From Uloborus plumipes (taxonomy: Eukaryota > Arthropoda > Arachnida > Araneae > Uloboridae): a stretch of 64,000 nucleotides of DNA. The DNA is taken from positions 60,875 through 124,874 of the forward strand of contig JAXGGA010002328.1 of the NCBI GenBank assembly GCA_038373865.1, given 5' to 3'. Shown in pieces: positions 18,873-29,588 of the stretch. The position numbers were made by a program, and so were the translations under genes. Every line of letters starts with the position of its first letter. Within the stretch, counting starts at the first letter, position 1. A model generated the notes under the pieces. That model saw nothing but the letters and a program-made list of their open reading frames with translations. It did not search any database and was not told where the DNA came from.

Positions 18873-21761
18873 GGGTCATTCCATGTCAAGTGATCCAACG
18901 TTTTTTACCTTACATTCTTGTATTTCTTTCTTTTTTGGCTCATCAATTGTACCCCTTGAGGTAATCAAAAGTCTCAATTTTTAGATTTTTATCTCTATTA
19001 TTTTTTCATTTATGAGACTTTGAACTTTGGAAAAACCTTCGTTTTTCCATGAATAAGGGCACATAAAAGGGGCCATAACTCGGCACCAAATATAGATAGA
19101 ACGATTTGGCAAATGGTATTTTAAAGTACGTTAGTTGCCGCTTAATCTGATATGCAACATGACTAATTTGACAAAAATTTTCTTTTTCAAAAAATGAAAT
19201 TTAAATTTCAAATTTAAATTTCTCGAAAAACATATAATGAATTTTTTTGAAAAAATTCTCAAAAATTTTTGTGTATTTTATCTATGTTTGTACAAATTTT
19301 TAGATTGGGATCTCAATGGGATCATATTTTTTTGAATTTTTGAATAAAACTGTATAAGAAAAAAATGATATTTTTTAGATTCTATTTATTTAAATACTAA
19401 GTTATCTTGCTTGTGATGGTATAAAAAGTACTAAACAAGCATGAATATGTTTAAAGTGAGCTGGCATGAGCTTATAGATTTGTCAGGTTCACCCCCTCCC
19501 CCCTTCCTCCCCCGCACAACCACTCTTTTTTAATTCAAAACTGTTCAAAATGTTAAAAAAAAAAACCCTTTGATACAAAATGAATAGTAAACTTATTTAA
19601 AGTTGGTAAATGGGTTTCCTAAAACTAGACGAAGTATCCCCCTCCTCCACCCAAATATACTATTATCGCTGTACTATTATGAGGTCTAACCTGGGGATTG
19701 AATTGACTATTATTTTTATTCTAGGTAAGTGAGCTAGCATTAATTTGTAGATTGGTCAGCTCCCCCTCCCTTCTTTCCTGACCCAACCATTTTTCCCCCA
19801 AACTGTTTAAAATTCTAAAAAAAACCTCCTTGCAACAAAATGAACAGTAAACTTATTTAAAGTTGGTAAATGGGCTTCCTTATAACAAGGCAAAGTACAA
19901 CCCTTCCCCCACCCAAATTTACCATTAACGCTATACTAATATGACGTCTCACCTGGGGATTGATTTGAGGATTATTTTCACCCTAGGTAGATATTGTTTT
20001 TCAGACGAAGCGTTTCTTTTTCAATCCGACCTTCACAAAGTGTACTTCCATTCAATATCTGAATTTAAACTTATGATTCATTTCATCCCCTCCCCCAGCA
20101 CCAATCTTCAATTTTGAAGGGAGGAAACAAATGGGTCACCCCAAGATCATAGCAAACAGCAAAATAGCACTGTTTCCCCCTTGTTCTCATAATGTTTTCC
20201 CATTATTTTCACACAAAACTGAAAAGGAATCAAAGTATCAGGTTATATGTCAGTCCCCATAACTGCCTTTCCCTTCTCTTATTGGACAAAGCTCATGAGC
20301 TAATAGGAAAGAGTAACAAACAGAACAAACTGAAACACTACCAGACATCAGTAGAGACTAAGGCTTTCAAATGGGGTTAGACGGGATGATAAAAAAATAA
20401 AAGTTTGGAGCGGGAAGGTAGGAAAAGGGGAGGAGCAATCTGTACAGCAGTTAAACATGAGAGGTTGTGATCAAAAAAGCAGTGTTTGTTTAATATATGT
20501 ATATTGATATATCTTGACGCATTACTTTCCTTTACAACAAAATGAAAAAGAACACAAACAATTAAAAAAAATAAATAACAGTTGCACACTAGATAATGTG
20601 GAAAGATAGTTATGGGGACACAGACATATGATCTGATATTGCGATTTATTTTCAGTTTTGTGAGAAAAGAATAGAAAAAACGATGAGAACAAGGAGAAAC
20701 AGTGCTATTTTGCTGTTTGCTATGGTCTTGGGGAGACCCATTTATTTCCTCCCTTCAAAATTAAAGATTGGTGCTGGGGTAGAAGATGAAATGAATCATA
20801 AAATTAAATTTCAGATATTAAATGGAAGTACAGTTTGAAGTTCGGATCGAAAAAGAAACACTTCGTCTGAAAAATATACGTATATACCTAGAGTGAAAAT
20901 AATCCTCAATTCAATCCCCAGATGAGATGTCATATTAGTATAGTGTGAATGGTATATTTGAGTGGGGAGGGGATACTTCATCTAGTTATAAGGAAACCCA
21001 TTTATCAACTTTAAATAAGTTTACTATTCATTTTGTATCAAAGAGTTTTTGTTTTTTTTTTTTTTTTTTTAAACATTTTGAACAGTTTTGAATTAAAAAA
21101 AAGTGGTTGTGCAGGGAAGGAAGGGGGAGGGAGGTGAACCTGACAAATCTATAAGCTCATGCCAGCTCACTTTAAACATATTCATGCTTGTTTACTACTT
21201 TTTAGACCATCACAAGCAAGATAACTTAGTATTTAAATAAATAGAATCTAAAAAATATCATTTTTTTCCTATACAGTTTTATTCAAAAATTCAAAAAAAT
21301 ATGATCCCATTGAGATCCCAATCTAAAAATTTGTACAAACATAGATAAAATACACAAGAATTTTTGAGATTTTTTTCAAAAAAATTCATTATATGTTTTT
21401 CGAGAAATTTAAATTTGAAATTTAAATTTCATTTTTTGAAAAAGAAATTTTTTGTCAAATTAGTCATGTTGCATATCAGATTAAGCGGCAACTAACGTAC
21501 TTTAAAATGCCATTTACCAAATAGTTCTATCTATATTTGGTGCCGAGTTATGGTCCCTTTTATGTGCCCTTATTCATGGAAAAACGAAGGTTTTTCCAAA
21601 GTTCAAAGTCTCATAAATGAAAAAATAATAGAGATAAAAATCTAAAAATTGAGACTTTTGATTACCTCAAGGGGTACAATTCATGAGCCAAAAAGAAAAA
21701 AATCCAAAAATGTAAGGTAAAATTTTTCTCAAATTTTGGATCATTTGACGTGGAATGACCC
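18873..21761. mobile_element. 2.9-kb foldback element with GGGTCATT termini and 4-bp duplication
   Basis: The ends GGGTCATTCCATGTCAAGTG and CATTTGACGTGGAATGACCC are inverted repeats. ATAC flanks both sides (18869-18872, 21762-21765). Two arms of about 1.4 kb meet near 20.3 kb. The arms contain GC-skewed CCCCTCC-rich patches, present twice in the left arm (near 19480-19520 and 19750-19790) with their complements in the right. Scattered substitutions and small indels separate the arms. Neither strand carries a long frame. It is a large non-autonomous foldback, probably related to 16037-17006. Confidence 0.85.
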
Positions 21762-22115
21762 ATACACAATACACATTCACCATGGAACTAAAACTTCTAA
21801 AATTTTATAATTCGGGAAATAATCGTATAAAAACATCAAAATTAAACAGGTAAAATGTATTTTATGCTTCAGAGAAATATTAAGATAGTAAATGTCTGAG
21901 AAACATTAGAAACGAATTTTAAGCTTCATAACTATAAAATGAGAAATTTCTCAATGTTTCATAAAAATGTCTGTTTTATTTGTTACTTAAAATATAATCT
22001 AAATTTTATTTTCGTAAATAAATGAAGTATAGGAAAAAACACACAGCAATATAAACCAAAAAATATGCATCTAAAGTTACAAACATAGCACACACACAAT
22101 GATGCATAAACTTAC

Positions 22116-22242
22116 TTAAAATGGCAGGAGGATTTATAGAGCTTTTACTACTTAGTATTGACGTTTGTACAGCATCACACAAATTACAAAAGATGTTGAG
22201 ACTAAAGCATATTGATATAAACAGATTTACAGAGAGCAACAT
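22116..22242 (-). CDS. secreted clip/CUB protein, exon 1 coding part (signal peptide)
   Basis: Codons 1-42 plus one base. An acceptor-like TCTTTTCAG ends at 22246, so the exon probably begins at 22245 as ATA|ATG with a separate 5'-UTR exon further upstream (higher coordinates), which I did not find. The start is the ATG at 22242-22240. The frame is also open upstream across the acceptor, so an earlier Met (22266) is possible but less likely. The product starts MLLSVNLFISICFSLNIFCN, a hydrophobic secretion signal, followed by a short Ser/Pro linker. The donor GTAAGT at 22115 is phase 1 and matches exon 2, joining to give Asn43. With the other four exons the gene codes at least 346 residues over 21 kb. 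Confidence 0.75.
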
Positions 22243-22597
22243 TATCTGAAAAGATCCAAAAAACAATTATTAGTTATAGAAAACTAAATTATGTATTTTA
22301 TAGGTAATAACACAAAAACAAATACTACGGCTATTAAGGAAGGAGGTAACTACTCACATCACCAAAGATAATCAAAATTGGAAATATGTAAAATGGGTTT
22401 CAAATAATTTAGCCTTACTATAGAAGAGACGAGAAAAACAACAAAAAACATGCATTGAATGAGGGCAAAATATCGATCGTCATGACAATATCAATTTTTT
22501 GACAACCTGTCCAGATCTACTTTTCTTTTCCGTATTTTTTTTTTTTTTAGTACGAAGTTATTTTGTATATGTCATCTTACAAAATACTAGACGTATA

Positions 22598-24243
22598 CAG
22601 TGGCTTACAAAAGTACTTGTACACCTTAAAAACTTGTAGTTAAACCAAAATTCCCTGGAACTGTATTTGAATATGAAGGTCAATATTTTTTCACATCATC
22701 TCTGAGTCATTCTGAATAAAATCCTGTATTTTTTTTTTATATTGACTCATTCTCTTTTTTAAATGGGCCAAAAAACGAAGAGACATAAATAACGCCACAA
22801 AATTCTTCGTACATTGCAATATTTTCGGAAAAGTTCCTGATTTAAGTTCACATCTGTGGTTTTTTCATTATTCTTGCATTGTATCGACACTTAAAATGCA
22901 TTTGACTTTAATTTTTTGCTATTTTACTCCGAAGTAATCTACTAATTATTTTTAAATGTCTTGTATTCGTAAAAAAACACAGACACCGCTAAAAATGGGA
23001 TTATTTTTCATCATAATAGTAGGGAGTCAGCTCAAAATATCTCTAAATTAGTTAATTTATATCATTCCTTAGTGTAGTATGTGATAAAATGCTTTGAAGA
23101 AAAAAATCGGAGCAAAACCTAGACAAGAAAGGGTCAACTGGCAAAGCCAGCAGCACGTTGTTTGAGATTTATAGTTAGCAAACTCATGAAAAACCTATGC
23201 TTGAGAGCTGTAAAAGTTTCTGCAGAATTTAAGGAAGCATTTTATGTTTCAATTTCAACTGAAAAAGTTCGCCCAGTCTTCTAAACAGCTGGACTACTTA
23301 GGCACTCTAACCTCAGAAAATGTTTTGCTAGTGCAAATAACATAAAACTTTTCTTCACAAAATAAATGAAAATAAGCCCAAAATGTTTTAGAATAACACC
23401 ATATTTTCAGATAAAAAAAATTTAACGTTTTTGCGATAATTATAAATTAAGGAAACAGTTAGGAATTTAATTCCAGGAACAGTTAAGCGAGGTGGTAGAG
23501 AAGCTCTTGTGTAAGGGTGCCTGCCAGCAGCAGGACTTAATAATATTATATTTATTGATGGAGTAATAAATCATACTGTTTATTCAAATATTTTCCAACA
23601 CAATTTAAAATTATCGGCCCAAAATTTGGGCACTGGAAGCAACTTGCTTTTCTTACCAAGGTAACTGTAAGAAGCACACGGCTTTTAACGTTCGTTTTTG
23701 ATGTCTCTAAAACTGTCCAAAACTTTGATAAATACCACCCAAGTCTCCTTTAAGCTCAGTTTAAACCCAATGGAACATAATTGGAGAAAACTGGAGGTTA
23801 GAGTGCCAAAACACGACGTTAAAACGAAAAGCAAACTAAAAGCAGTATAATGATCGAAGAGTAAACTCACACTGACTCAGAAATCACAAAAAAAAAGAAA
23901 ATTAACGAAAACTATTCCCAGACGTTTGAAAACTGTTGTAGACACTGAAGAATAACCTACTAAATGTTAAAACAATTAAAAATTACATTATTTACAAATA
24001 TGCAAATATTTCTTTAAAGTGTACGAAGACTTATGTGAGATCAATTTTTTGATACTTTCTGCAAATGAATTTCTTAAAAATCAAGTTTCGTTACATTATT
24101 AAAATATTTCATGTAGTTTTGTTAAGAATATAGATTATAAATCTTACTATTAAACATCCGTTCCGAAATATTAATTTCAAGTAACGAAAAAAGCTCTATT
24201 TCATTGAAAAGTGTAAGTGTACGAACATTTTTGTGAGCCACTG
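22598..24243 (+). mobile_element. degenerate Tc1-like transposon
   Basis: The ends CAGTGGCTTACAAAAGTAC and the right-hand GTGAGCCACTG are inverted, with TA directly outside both (22596-22597, 24244-24245). The length (1646 bp) is typical of Tc1-family elements. A broken transposase runs on the plus strand inside. The two ends are no longer perfectly complementary, so the copy is old. Confidence 0.85.
23100..23850 (+). pseudogene. Tc1-like transposase relic
   Basis: Fragments of a Tc1 transposase can be read in shifting frames. The first is an N-terminal helix-turn-helix-like stretch (KKIGAKPRQERVNW region). Next is IFIDGVINHTVYSNIFQHNL near 23550-23610, matching the central part of such enzymes. 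Last is LNPMEHNWRKLEVRVPKHDV near 23757-23820, where the family has the DLNPIEHLW motif. Stops and frameshifts separate them and the catalytic DDE region is not intact. It ends at a TAA at 23848-23850. It is not functional as it stands. Confidence 0.8.
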
Positions 24244-24249
24244 TATATG

Positions 24250-25445
24250 TAAAAACATAAATTTACAGAACATAATATAGCAGAATATGAAAATACAGTG
24301 ATGATTTTAGTTTTGGGGAACTTTTGAATTGGCTCTTCGAAATTGAAAGATAATGGGGAGACTTCCATTAAATTAAGTCCACTGTAAAAAGAGATGAAGT
24401 TAGATTTTTTAGTTTTATTTCAATAACGAGTTGTCAAAATTATGATATATTTCGATACATGGAATTAACAGTAAAAGCAATCAAAATTTGATGAAATAAT
24501 ATTGAAGAAAGAACGATAAACTTGGGTGCGTAAAACTCAGTACAAGAATCTTTTAACTGCAAATAATGCATACTTTTTTAAAAACACTTGTATTAAGGTT
24601 TTTCTTACTTTTTAAAAGTATTCCTAAATTCGTACTTTTTAAAAAGATTTTTACTCTCTATATTGAGTGATTTTTCCCCACTCTCATTTATGTGTATTTT
24701 CTATGCTGTTGTTAATTCAAAAGCTCAGAGCGTTTTCTGCATTGAAAAAGAAGTTCCATTTCGTGTGCCAAAACAAGTCTATAAAACGTTTGCAATTTTT
24801 TGTTTTTGCTGATTATATCATTTTTTAGCACAAAAGTAAACGTTAAACTTCTTGAATTTATCCTAATTTCAATTTCGGTAGCGATTCTGCTTTTGTTAAT
24901 TTATCGTCTGCTGTATTTTTCATTTAATATTTACTCATGATCATCTGCAATTTTTGTATTTATTTGTACGATTTAATTTGTTTATCGTCTGCTTTCTCTA
25001 TTATTTTCTTGTCGTGGCAATGGTAACGGAAATACGTTATTTAGTTGGAATATTTTTAAAGAAACTATGCTGTTGGTTTTTCTCGCCCGATGTTGACAGA
25101 GAACAATATTTTATTTTCTTGGATATATGTAATTAAAAGTCTTTTTTTATGAAAAGTGAAGACTTCGAGTTTATTTACTGGAGTGAGTATTTATATTAAT
25201 ATTAAAATTTCAAAGAAATGGAATGTGCAAGAAATAGGTAGTACTACTAGCGAATACTATCATCATTATCATTTTCGCCTCAAAACATTTACTAATTTTT
25301 TTATTTACTTTTTTACATTCAGTAACATTTGCTACATTCATGAACTTTAAATTTAGCACAAATATTGGGAATTTCCCTCGTCAAGGAATTTTTTCTAATG
25401 GAAATTGAAATTTGTTCGTGCATATGCTTCCAAATTCTGCTATTT
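24250..25445. other. stretch without recognised features
   Basis: AT-rich DNA with two short plus-strand open frames (24954-25136, 25156-25350) of hydrophobic and low-complexity composition. No splice context or domain supports either. Confidence 0.45.
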
Positions 25446-25449
25446 GGAA

Positions 25450-25501
<52 letters not shown>
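25450..25501. repeat. (AT)n microsatellite
   Basis: The tract is interrupted by the Helitron at 25502 and resumes at 26292. Confidence 0.95.
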
Positions 25502-25504
<3 letters not shown>

Positions 25505-26290
25505 ATATATATAAAAGAAAGTCGTGTTAGTTACACTATTTATAACTCAAGAACGGCTGTACCGATATGGCTAAATATTGGTGGGTAGGTAGCTTAGAGC
25601 CAGGAGACGGACATAGGCTATAATTTATATGTGTCAGTTACATAAATAGAAAAACTGTCTTATTGACTAAGCCTTTTTACTAAGCCTTTTTTGACACCTC
25701 CATGGCTGAGCGACATAAAGCACACGTTCTGGCAGGTTCCGGAACGCAGTTAACAGGTTGTAAGTTAGCGGTGCGTTGAGTGTTATTTGACTTTTTCGTG
25801 AAATAAATTAGAAACAAACGCGTTACTTCCCTTGAAATTTATATGTGATAAGCTGTCAGAAACGATTGCTCATTCCTAGGATCCCGATGATCCCAACCGA
25901 TATGCCGTTTGAATTTAAAAGACTACAATTTCCAAACCGTCTTGCATTTGTCATGACCTTTAACAAATCACAAGGCCAATCCTTAAAAGTTTGTGGTTTG
26001 AATCTAGAACATCACTGGTATTCCCATGGTCAATTATATGTGGCATGTTTACGGGTCGGAAGACCATCTGCGTTATTTCTTTTTACGCCTGATAATAAAA
26101 CAAAAAATGTTGTGCATCACAAGGTACTTTAGTGAAGAGAAACCTATGTACTAAAATACAGAAACAATAATGAATAATTAATGTAGGTACTTAATTTTTT
26201 TTGTATTTTCTAATAATAAAAAACTTAATAAACTAAAAAGTTTTCTTATCTATTGCCTTTAAGGCGGAACAGAGTTCGCCGGGTCAGCTA

Positions 26291-26291
<1 letters not shown>
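25502..26291 (+). mobile_element. internally deleted Helitron
   Basis: The 5' end begins TC and runs into AAAGTCGTGTTAGTTACAC, a terminus I associate with arthropod Helitrons. The 3' end has a short GC-rich hairpin (GGCGGAAC ... GTTCGCC) followed by GGGTCAGCTAG, closing in CTAG. It has no inverted repeats or target duplication and sits in an AT host site, between A and T. At 790 bp it retains only a helicase fragment; Rep and most of the helicase are gone. Confidence 0.88.
25845..26132 (+). pseudogene. C-terminal fragment of a Helitron Pif1-like helicase
   Basis: A 95-codon frame matches the last part of Helitron Rep/helicase proteins. It reads IPMIPTDMPFEFKRLQFP, then NKSQGQS (residues 40-46, helicase motif V region), then QLYVACLRVG (63-72, motif VI). 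In motif VI the usual SRV serine is Leu here (CLRVG), so activity would be doubtful even in a full-length protein. The Walker A and B motifs and the Rep domain are absent. The ATG chosen by frame length is probably not a real start; this is a deletion remnant ending in its native stop about 160 bp before the Helitron 3' end. Confidence 0.85.

Positions 26292-26336
<45 letters not shown>
26292..26336. repeat. (TA)n microsatellite
   Basis: Continues the tract split by the Helitron and directly borders the second 651-bp palindrome. Confidence 0.95.
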
Positions 26337-26987
26337 CAGGGTGTCCACTCCAATCGTGGACCAATAGCTAATTTCTAAACCGTTAGAGATAAGCATATAG
26401 TTGATTTAGGAAAAAATCTCCAAATTATGAAAGGAATTTTGGGTCTATTCAATGTTTTTCAAAAAATCAAATTTTGAAAGAGTTACGAAATTTAAATTTT
26501 TATACAGCCCCCTAGTCCTATCAATCATATTTAGTAAAACATTCTTGACACTGTAACGTTTAAAACTAAAAAAAAATCACTCTTCTATCACAAAAATTGA
26601 CCGAGTTATGACGTTTTGAAAAATCAAGATTTTGCATTATTTCATGACGTCATCGAGCGATCGCTTAAGGGACCGTATGCGAAATCCTTCAAAATCTTGA
26701 TTTTTCAAAACGTCATAACTCGGTCAATTTTTGTGATAGAAGAGTGATTTTTTTTTAGTTTTAAACGTTACAGTGTCACAAATGTTTTACTAAATATGAT
26801 TGATAGGACTGGGGGGCTGTATAAAAATTTAAATTTCGTAACTCTTTCAAAATTTGATTTTTTGAAAAACATTGAATAGACCCAAAATTCCTTTCATAAT
26901 TTGGAGATTTTTTCCTAAATCAACTATATGCTTATCTCTAACGGTTTAGAAATTAGCTATTGGTCCACGATTGGAGTGGACACCCTG
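26337..26987. mobile_element. 651-bp palindromic element, copy B (CAGGGTGTCC termini)
   Basis: Same ends, length and TA flanks as 7980-8630. The spacer (TCATGACGTCATCGAGCGAT ... GGACCGTATGCG) is the reverse complement of the copy A spacer, so the copies are inserted in opposite orientation. Two mismatches between its own arms are visible: CCCCTAGTCC against GGACTGGGGGG, and TTCTTGACACTG against CAGTGTCACAAA. Confidence 0.9.
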
Positions 26988-27246
26988 TATATATATATAG
27001 AGACCCAACTAGAGGGTATTTGACACTTATCGTCTGACACACTATAATAAACTAAACTACACTAAGAGCAGGATGTCATGTTTATGTTTATTTCCTAAAC
27101 TTATTCCTAAATTATACTTCCGATTTTGTAAAATTAAAATATTTTCTAGGATATTTCGTTCATGTTGGTTTAGAGAAGTATGTCGTGGTATGTTTTTAAC
27201 GTTACTTGGATGAAAACATTAAAAAAAAATTTCCCCTGCCAAATTT

Positions 27247-27354
27247 ATAGCTTTCTCCAAATACGAGGGTAGCATAGATGAATGGCAAAAAATATTTAAA
27301 TCGCATGGGGCTAGTGGTAAAGAAAAAATGTTTGTAATTTGCAACTTAGGTTAA
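27247..27354 (+). pseudogene. possible retrotransposon gag-like fragment
   Basis: An open stretch reads AFSKYEGSIDEWQKIFKSHG, then EKMFVICNL, before a stop at 27352. Spacing of aromatic and basic residues resembles the start of a capsid-like domain in LTR-retrotransposon gag proteins (a Tyr-Glu-Gly-Ser then Trp-x-x-x-Phe pattern). Nothing recognisable follows. The match is from memory of the pattern, not alignment. Confidence 0.25.
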
Positions 27355-28359
27355 AATGGTGCTAACAGCACACAATTTTAAAACTGGATAAACTGTTTTA
27401 GTGACTTTTTTTTTTAACATTGCAGGACAAAATTCATCTTAGTTAATTAAAAAAAAAAAAAATCGTAGCCGACCGATTACAACAGCTAATATGAAGGGCA
27501 TCTGGAACTGCAGTTTTTTGAGGGGGGAATATTTTTAATTTGCCGAATGAAACTTCGAATTTTATAAAATGGTAAAATACGAGATCATGCATATATCGGC
27601 ATCTAATGAAAAACAAATTAAGTATCATTATTTTATAAATATGCAATTTTGCATTGTTGTCTCCAAATTTGCAAAATCGCTTGACAAAATTTATCGAATA
27701 AGGAAAATATTTGAAAGGTTACAGTGACTTCCTATTGGGTTACCCCTCTGAATAACATAGACGCATTATATCACAGAACGGCTCTGTGGCATTTTGAAGT
27801 AAAGATGTGAAAGCTTTGAGCGAGTTTATTTTTGCAATTTCCTATAGTGAAATTGATTTCTTGGTCATTTAAAGAAAGGGAAAGGGGGCTCATGTCAATG
27901 TGATGTGTTTTACGTGGATACATTTAAGCAAAAAATCTTTAAAAAAAATCAAGTAAGGGCAGTACAAGTTCTACATCTTAGCCAAGATTTTTTGAACAAT
28001 GAGTTATCTTGTTTCTGTGGTGGCAATTTAACAGGTGTTGTACATCATTTTCTCACTCGTTTTCAGGTTAAAACATATCTTACACTAATTACTAAGCTAA
28101 ACTTAAGTATTACAAGACATTATATGATTATTCAGGTGAATGATATTGTTTACATTTTTTTATTAAGTTCAGAATTTTTCTTTTTCGTTGAAAATTAATT
28201 CTAATATAGATGACGGGGCATATGTGACAGTTCCTTATGCTCTATGAAATATTAGTTTAAGCATAGGATAAGTATTAAAAATGTGTAAATATTATTCTTT
28301 TTTCTATAGTCAGTTTGTAAAATTATTGTTAATTATAATTATTATTAACAATAATTTTA

Positions 28360-28363
<4 letters not shown>

Positions 28364-28401
<38 letters not shown>
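28364..28401. repeat. (TA)n microsatellite
   Basis: It follows the palindrome AAAATTATTGTTAATTATAA with its complement ending AATAATTTT (28319-28360). Open frames over it are low-complexity artefacts. Confidence 0.93.
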
Positions 28402-28405
<4 letters not shown>

Positions 28406-28871
28406 TTATTTTCATTTTTTCATTTTTTTTTATTACTACATAATTAGTTTACAATTTCGTGTTATATAATACTGACGGGAAATAAAAGACGTAAAATGCT
28501 CTTTAAAATTAAAAACTGAAGCTTAAAATCCATTTAAAATACATTATGATACTAAGCATGAAGTTTAAAAGCAATATATATAGTTAAAATAATCTTTTTC
28601 GTGTATACATTGATCAGAATAGTCTAAGAGACTTTAAAATTTGACAATGAGCTGAGTTATATGTTTGGGAAAAAATATCTTTTTAATAACACCATTACTG
28701 TACAATTTAAACTGACAGTATATTTTACAAATCCTTCAATGTAATGGGTGTATACGTATATGTTTTATATTAAAGAATTTTTCTTAGAAATATGATGCTA
28801 CTCCTTCATTTTTTATCGTGTTCATATATGCCCCAGGCTTTTTCCCATTTGTACTTCTATAGAGTTAAAGC

Positions 28872-28938
28872 TCAAATATTAATTTTTAATGACTCTTTCG
28901 AAAGTGCAATAAAATAGATGAATATTTTTTTGATTTTT
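28872..28938. repeat. 67-bp direct repeat, copy 1
   Basis: It shares TCAAATATTAATTTTTAATG and AGATGAATATTTTTT with 29521-29588, at about 90% identity by eye. Copies are 649 bp apart; neither has ends typical of a transposon. Confidence 0.7.
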
Positions 28939-29520
28939 GTCCACGTGAGCAATCGAGGACATTTTTTTAACAATACTGTATAGTTAAAGAAGTACTATTT
29001 AGAAAAAATCAAAATATTCAATTGGACAAAGAAAAGGCTATTCAGTCAGGAAATCATGGATAAAATTTTGAGGTGAGAAATTGATAGTTTTTTTTGGGAA
29101 AATAAAAAAAGAGAAATAAAAAAAAAATAAATATTGATATGTGCCTCTCTTTCCCTTATATTGTCGGAAAGACGTTTCAAAATACAAATAATTTAAGTTA
29201 TGCTTCATTAAATAAGGATTTGAATCAGTGAGTTTATTCTAAAAGAGCTAAATTTACCTAAGTTTGCAAAACGAGACTTATGCGATGCTATCACATGTTA
29301 CAGGTAAAATTTTAATTTGTCACCAATCCACTGGTGTCAATGAAAATCACTGCAAACGAAGCCAGTTGCAAGCATTCAAGAGCTGTCAGCTACTTACAAG
29401 CTAGTAGTGTTATTTAAACGTTTCATCGAACGAAATGTTTTAGACGTAATGTTACTTTAATTACAAACGACAAATCATTTTTTGTGATCTGTTAACAGAT
29501 TTTAATGAAAGTGTCAAAAG

Positions 29521-29588
29521 TCAAATATTAATTTTTAATGATTCTTTCGCAAAGTGCAATAATATAGATGAATATTTTTTCGATTTTT
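29521..29588. repeat. 67-bp direct repeat, copy 2
   Basis: Partner of 28872-28938. Confidence 0.7.

Larger units (their letters stand above)
15714..22115 (-). other. 6.4-kb intron of the clip/CUB gene
   Basis: GTAAGT donor (from 22115) to ACTTTTAG acceptor (to 15714). It contains the two GGGTCATT-terminus elements and a 148-bp hairpin repeat. The rest, for example 17010-18600, shows no exon that I can support. Confidence 0.75.

Noticed and set aside
28281..28469. Plus-strand frame over the (TA)n tract
   Set aside because: Tyr/Ile repeat from a microsatellite; no supporting signals.
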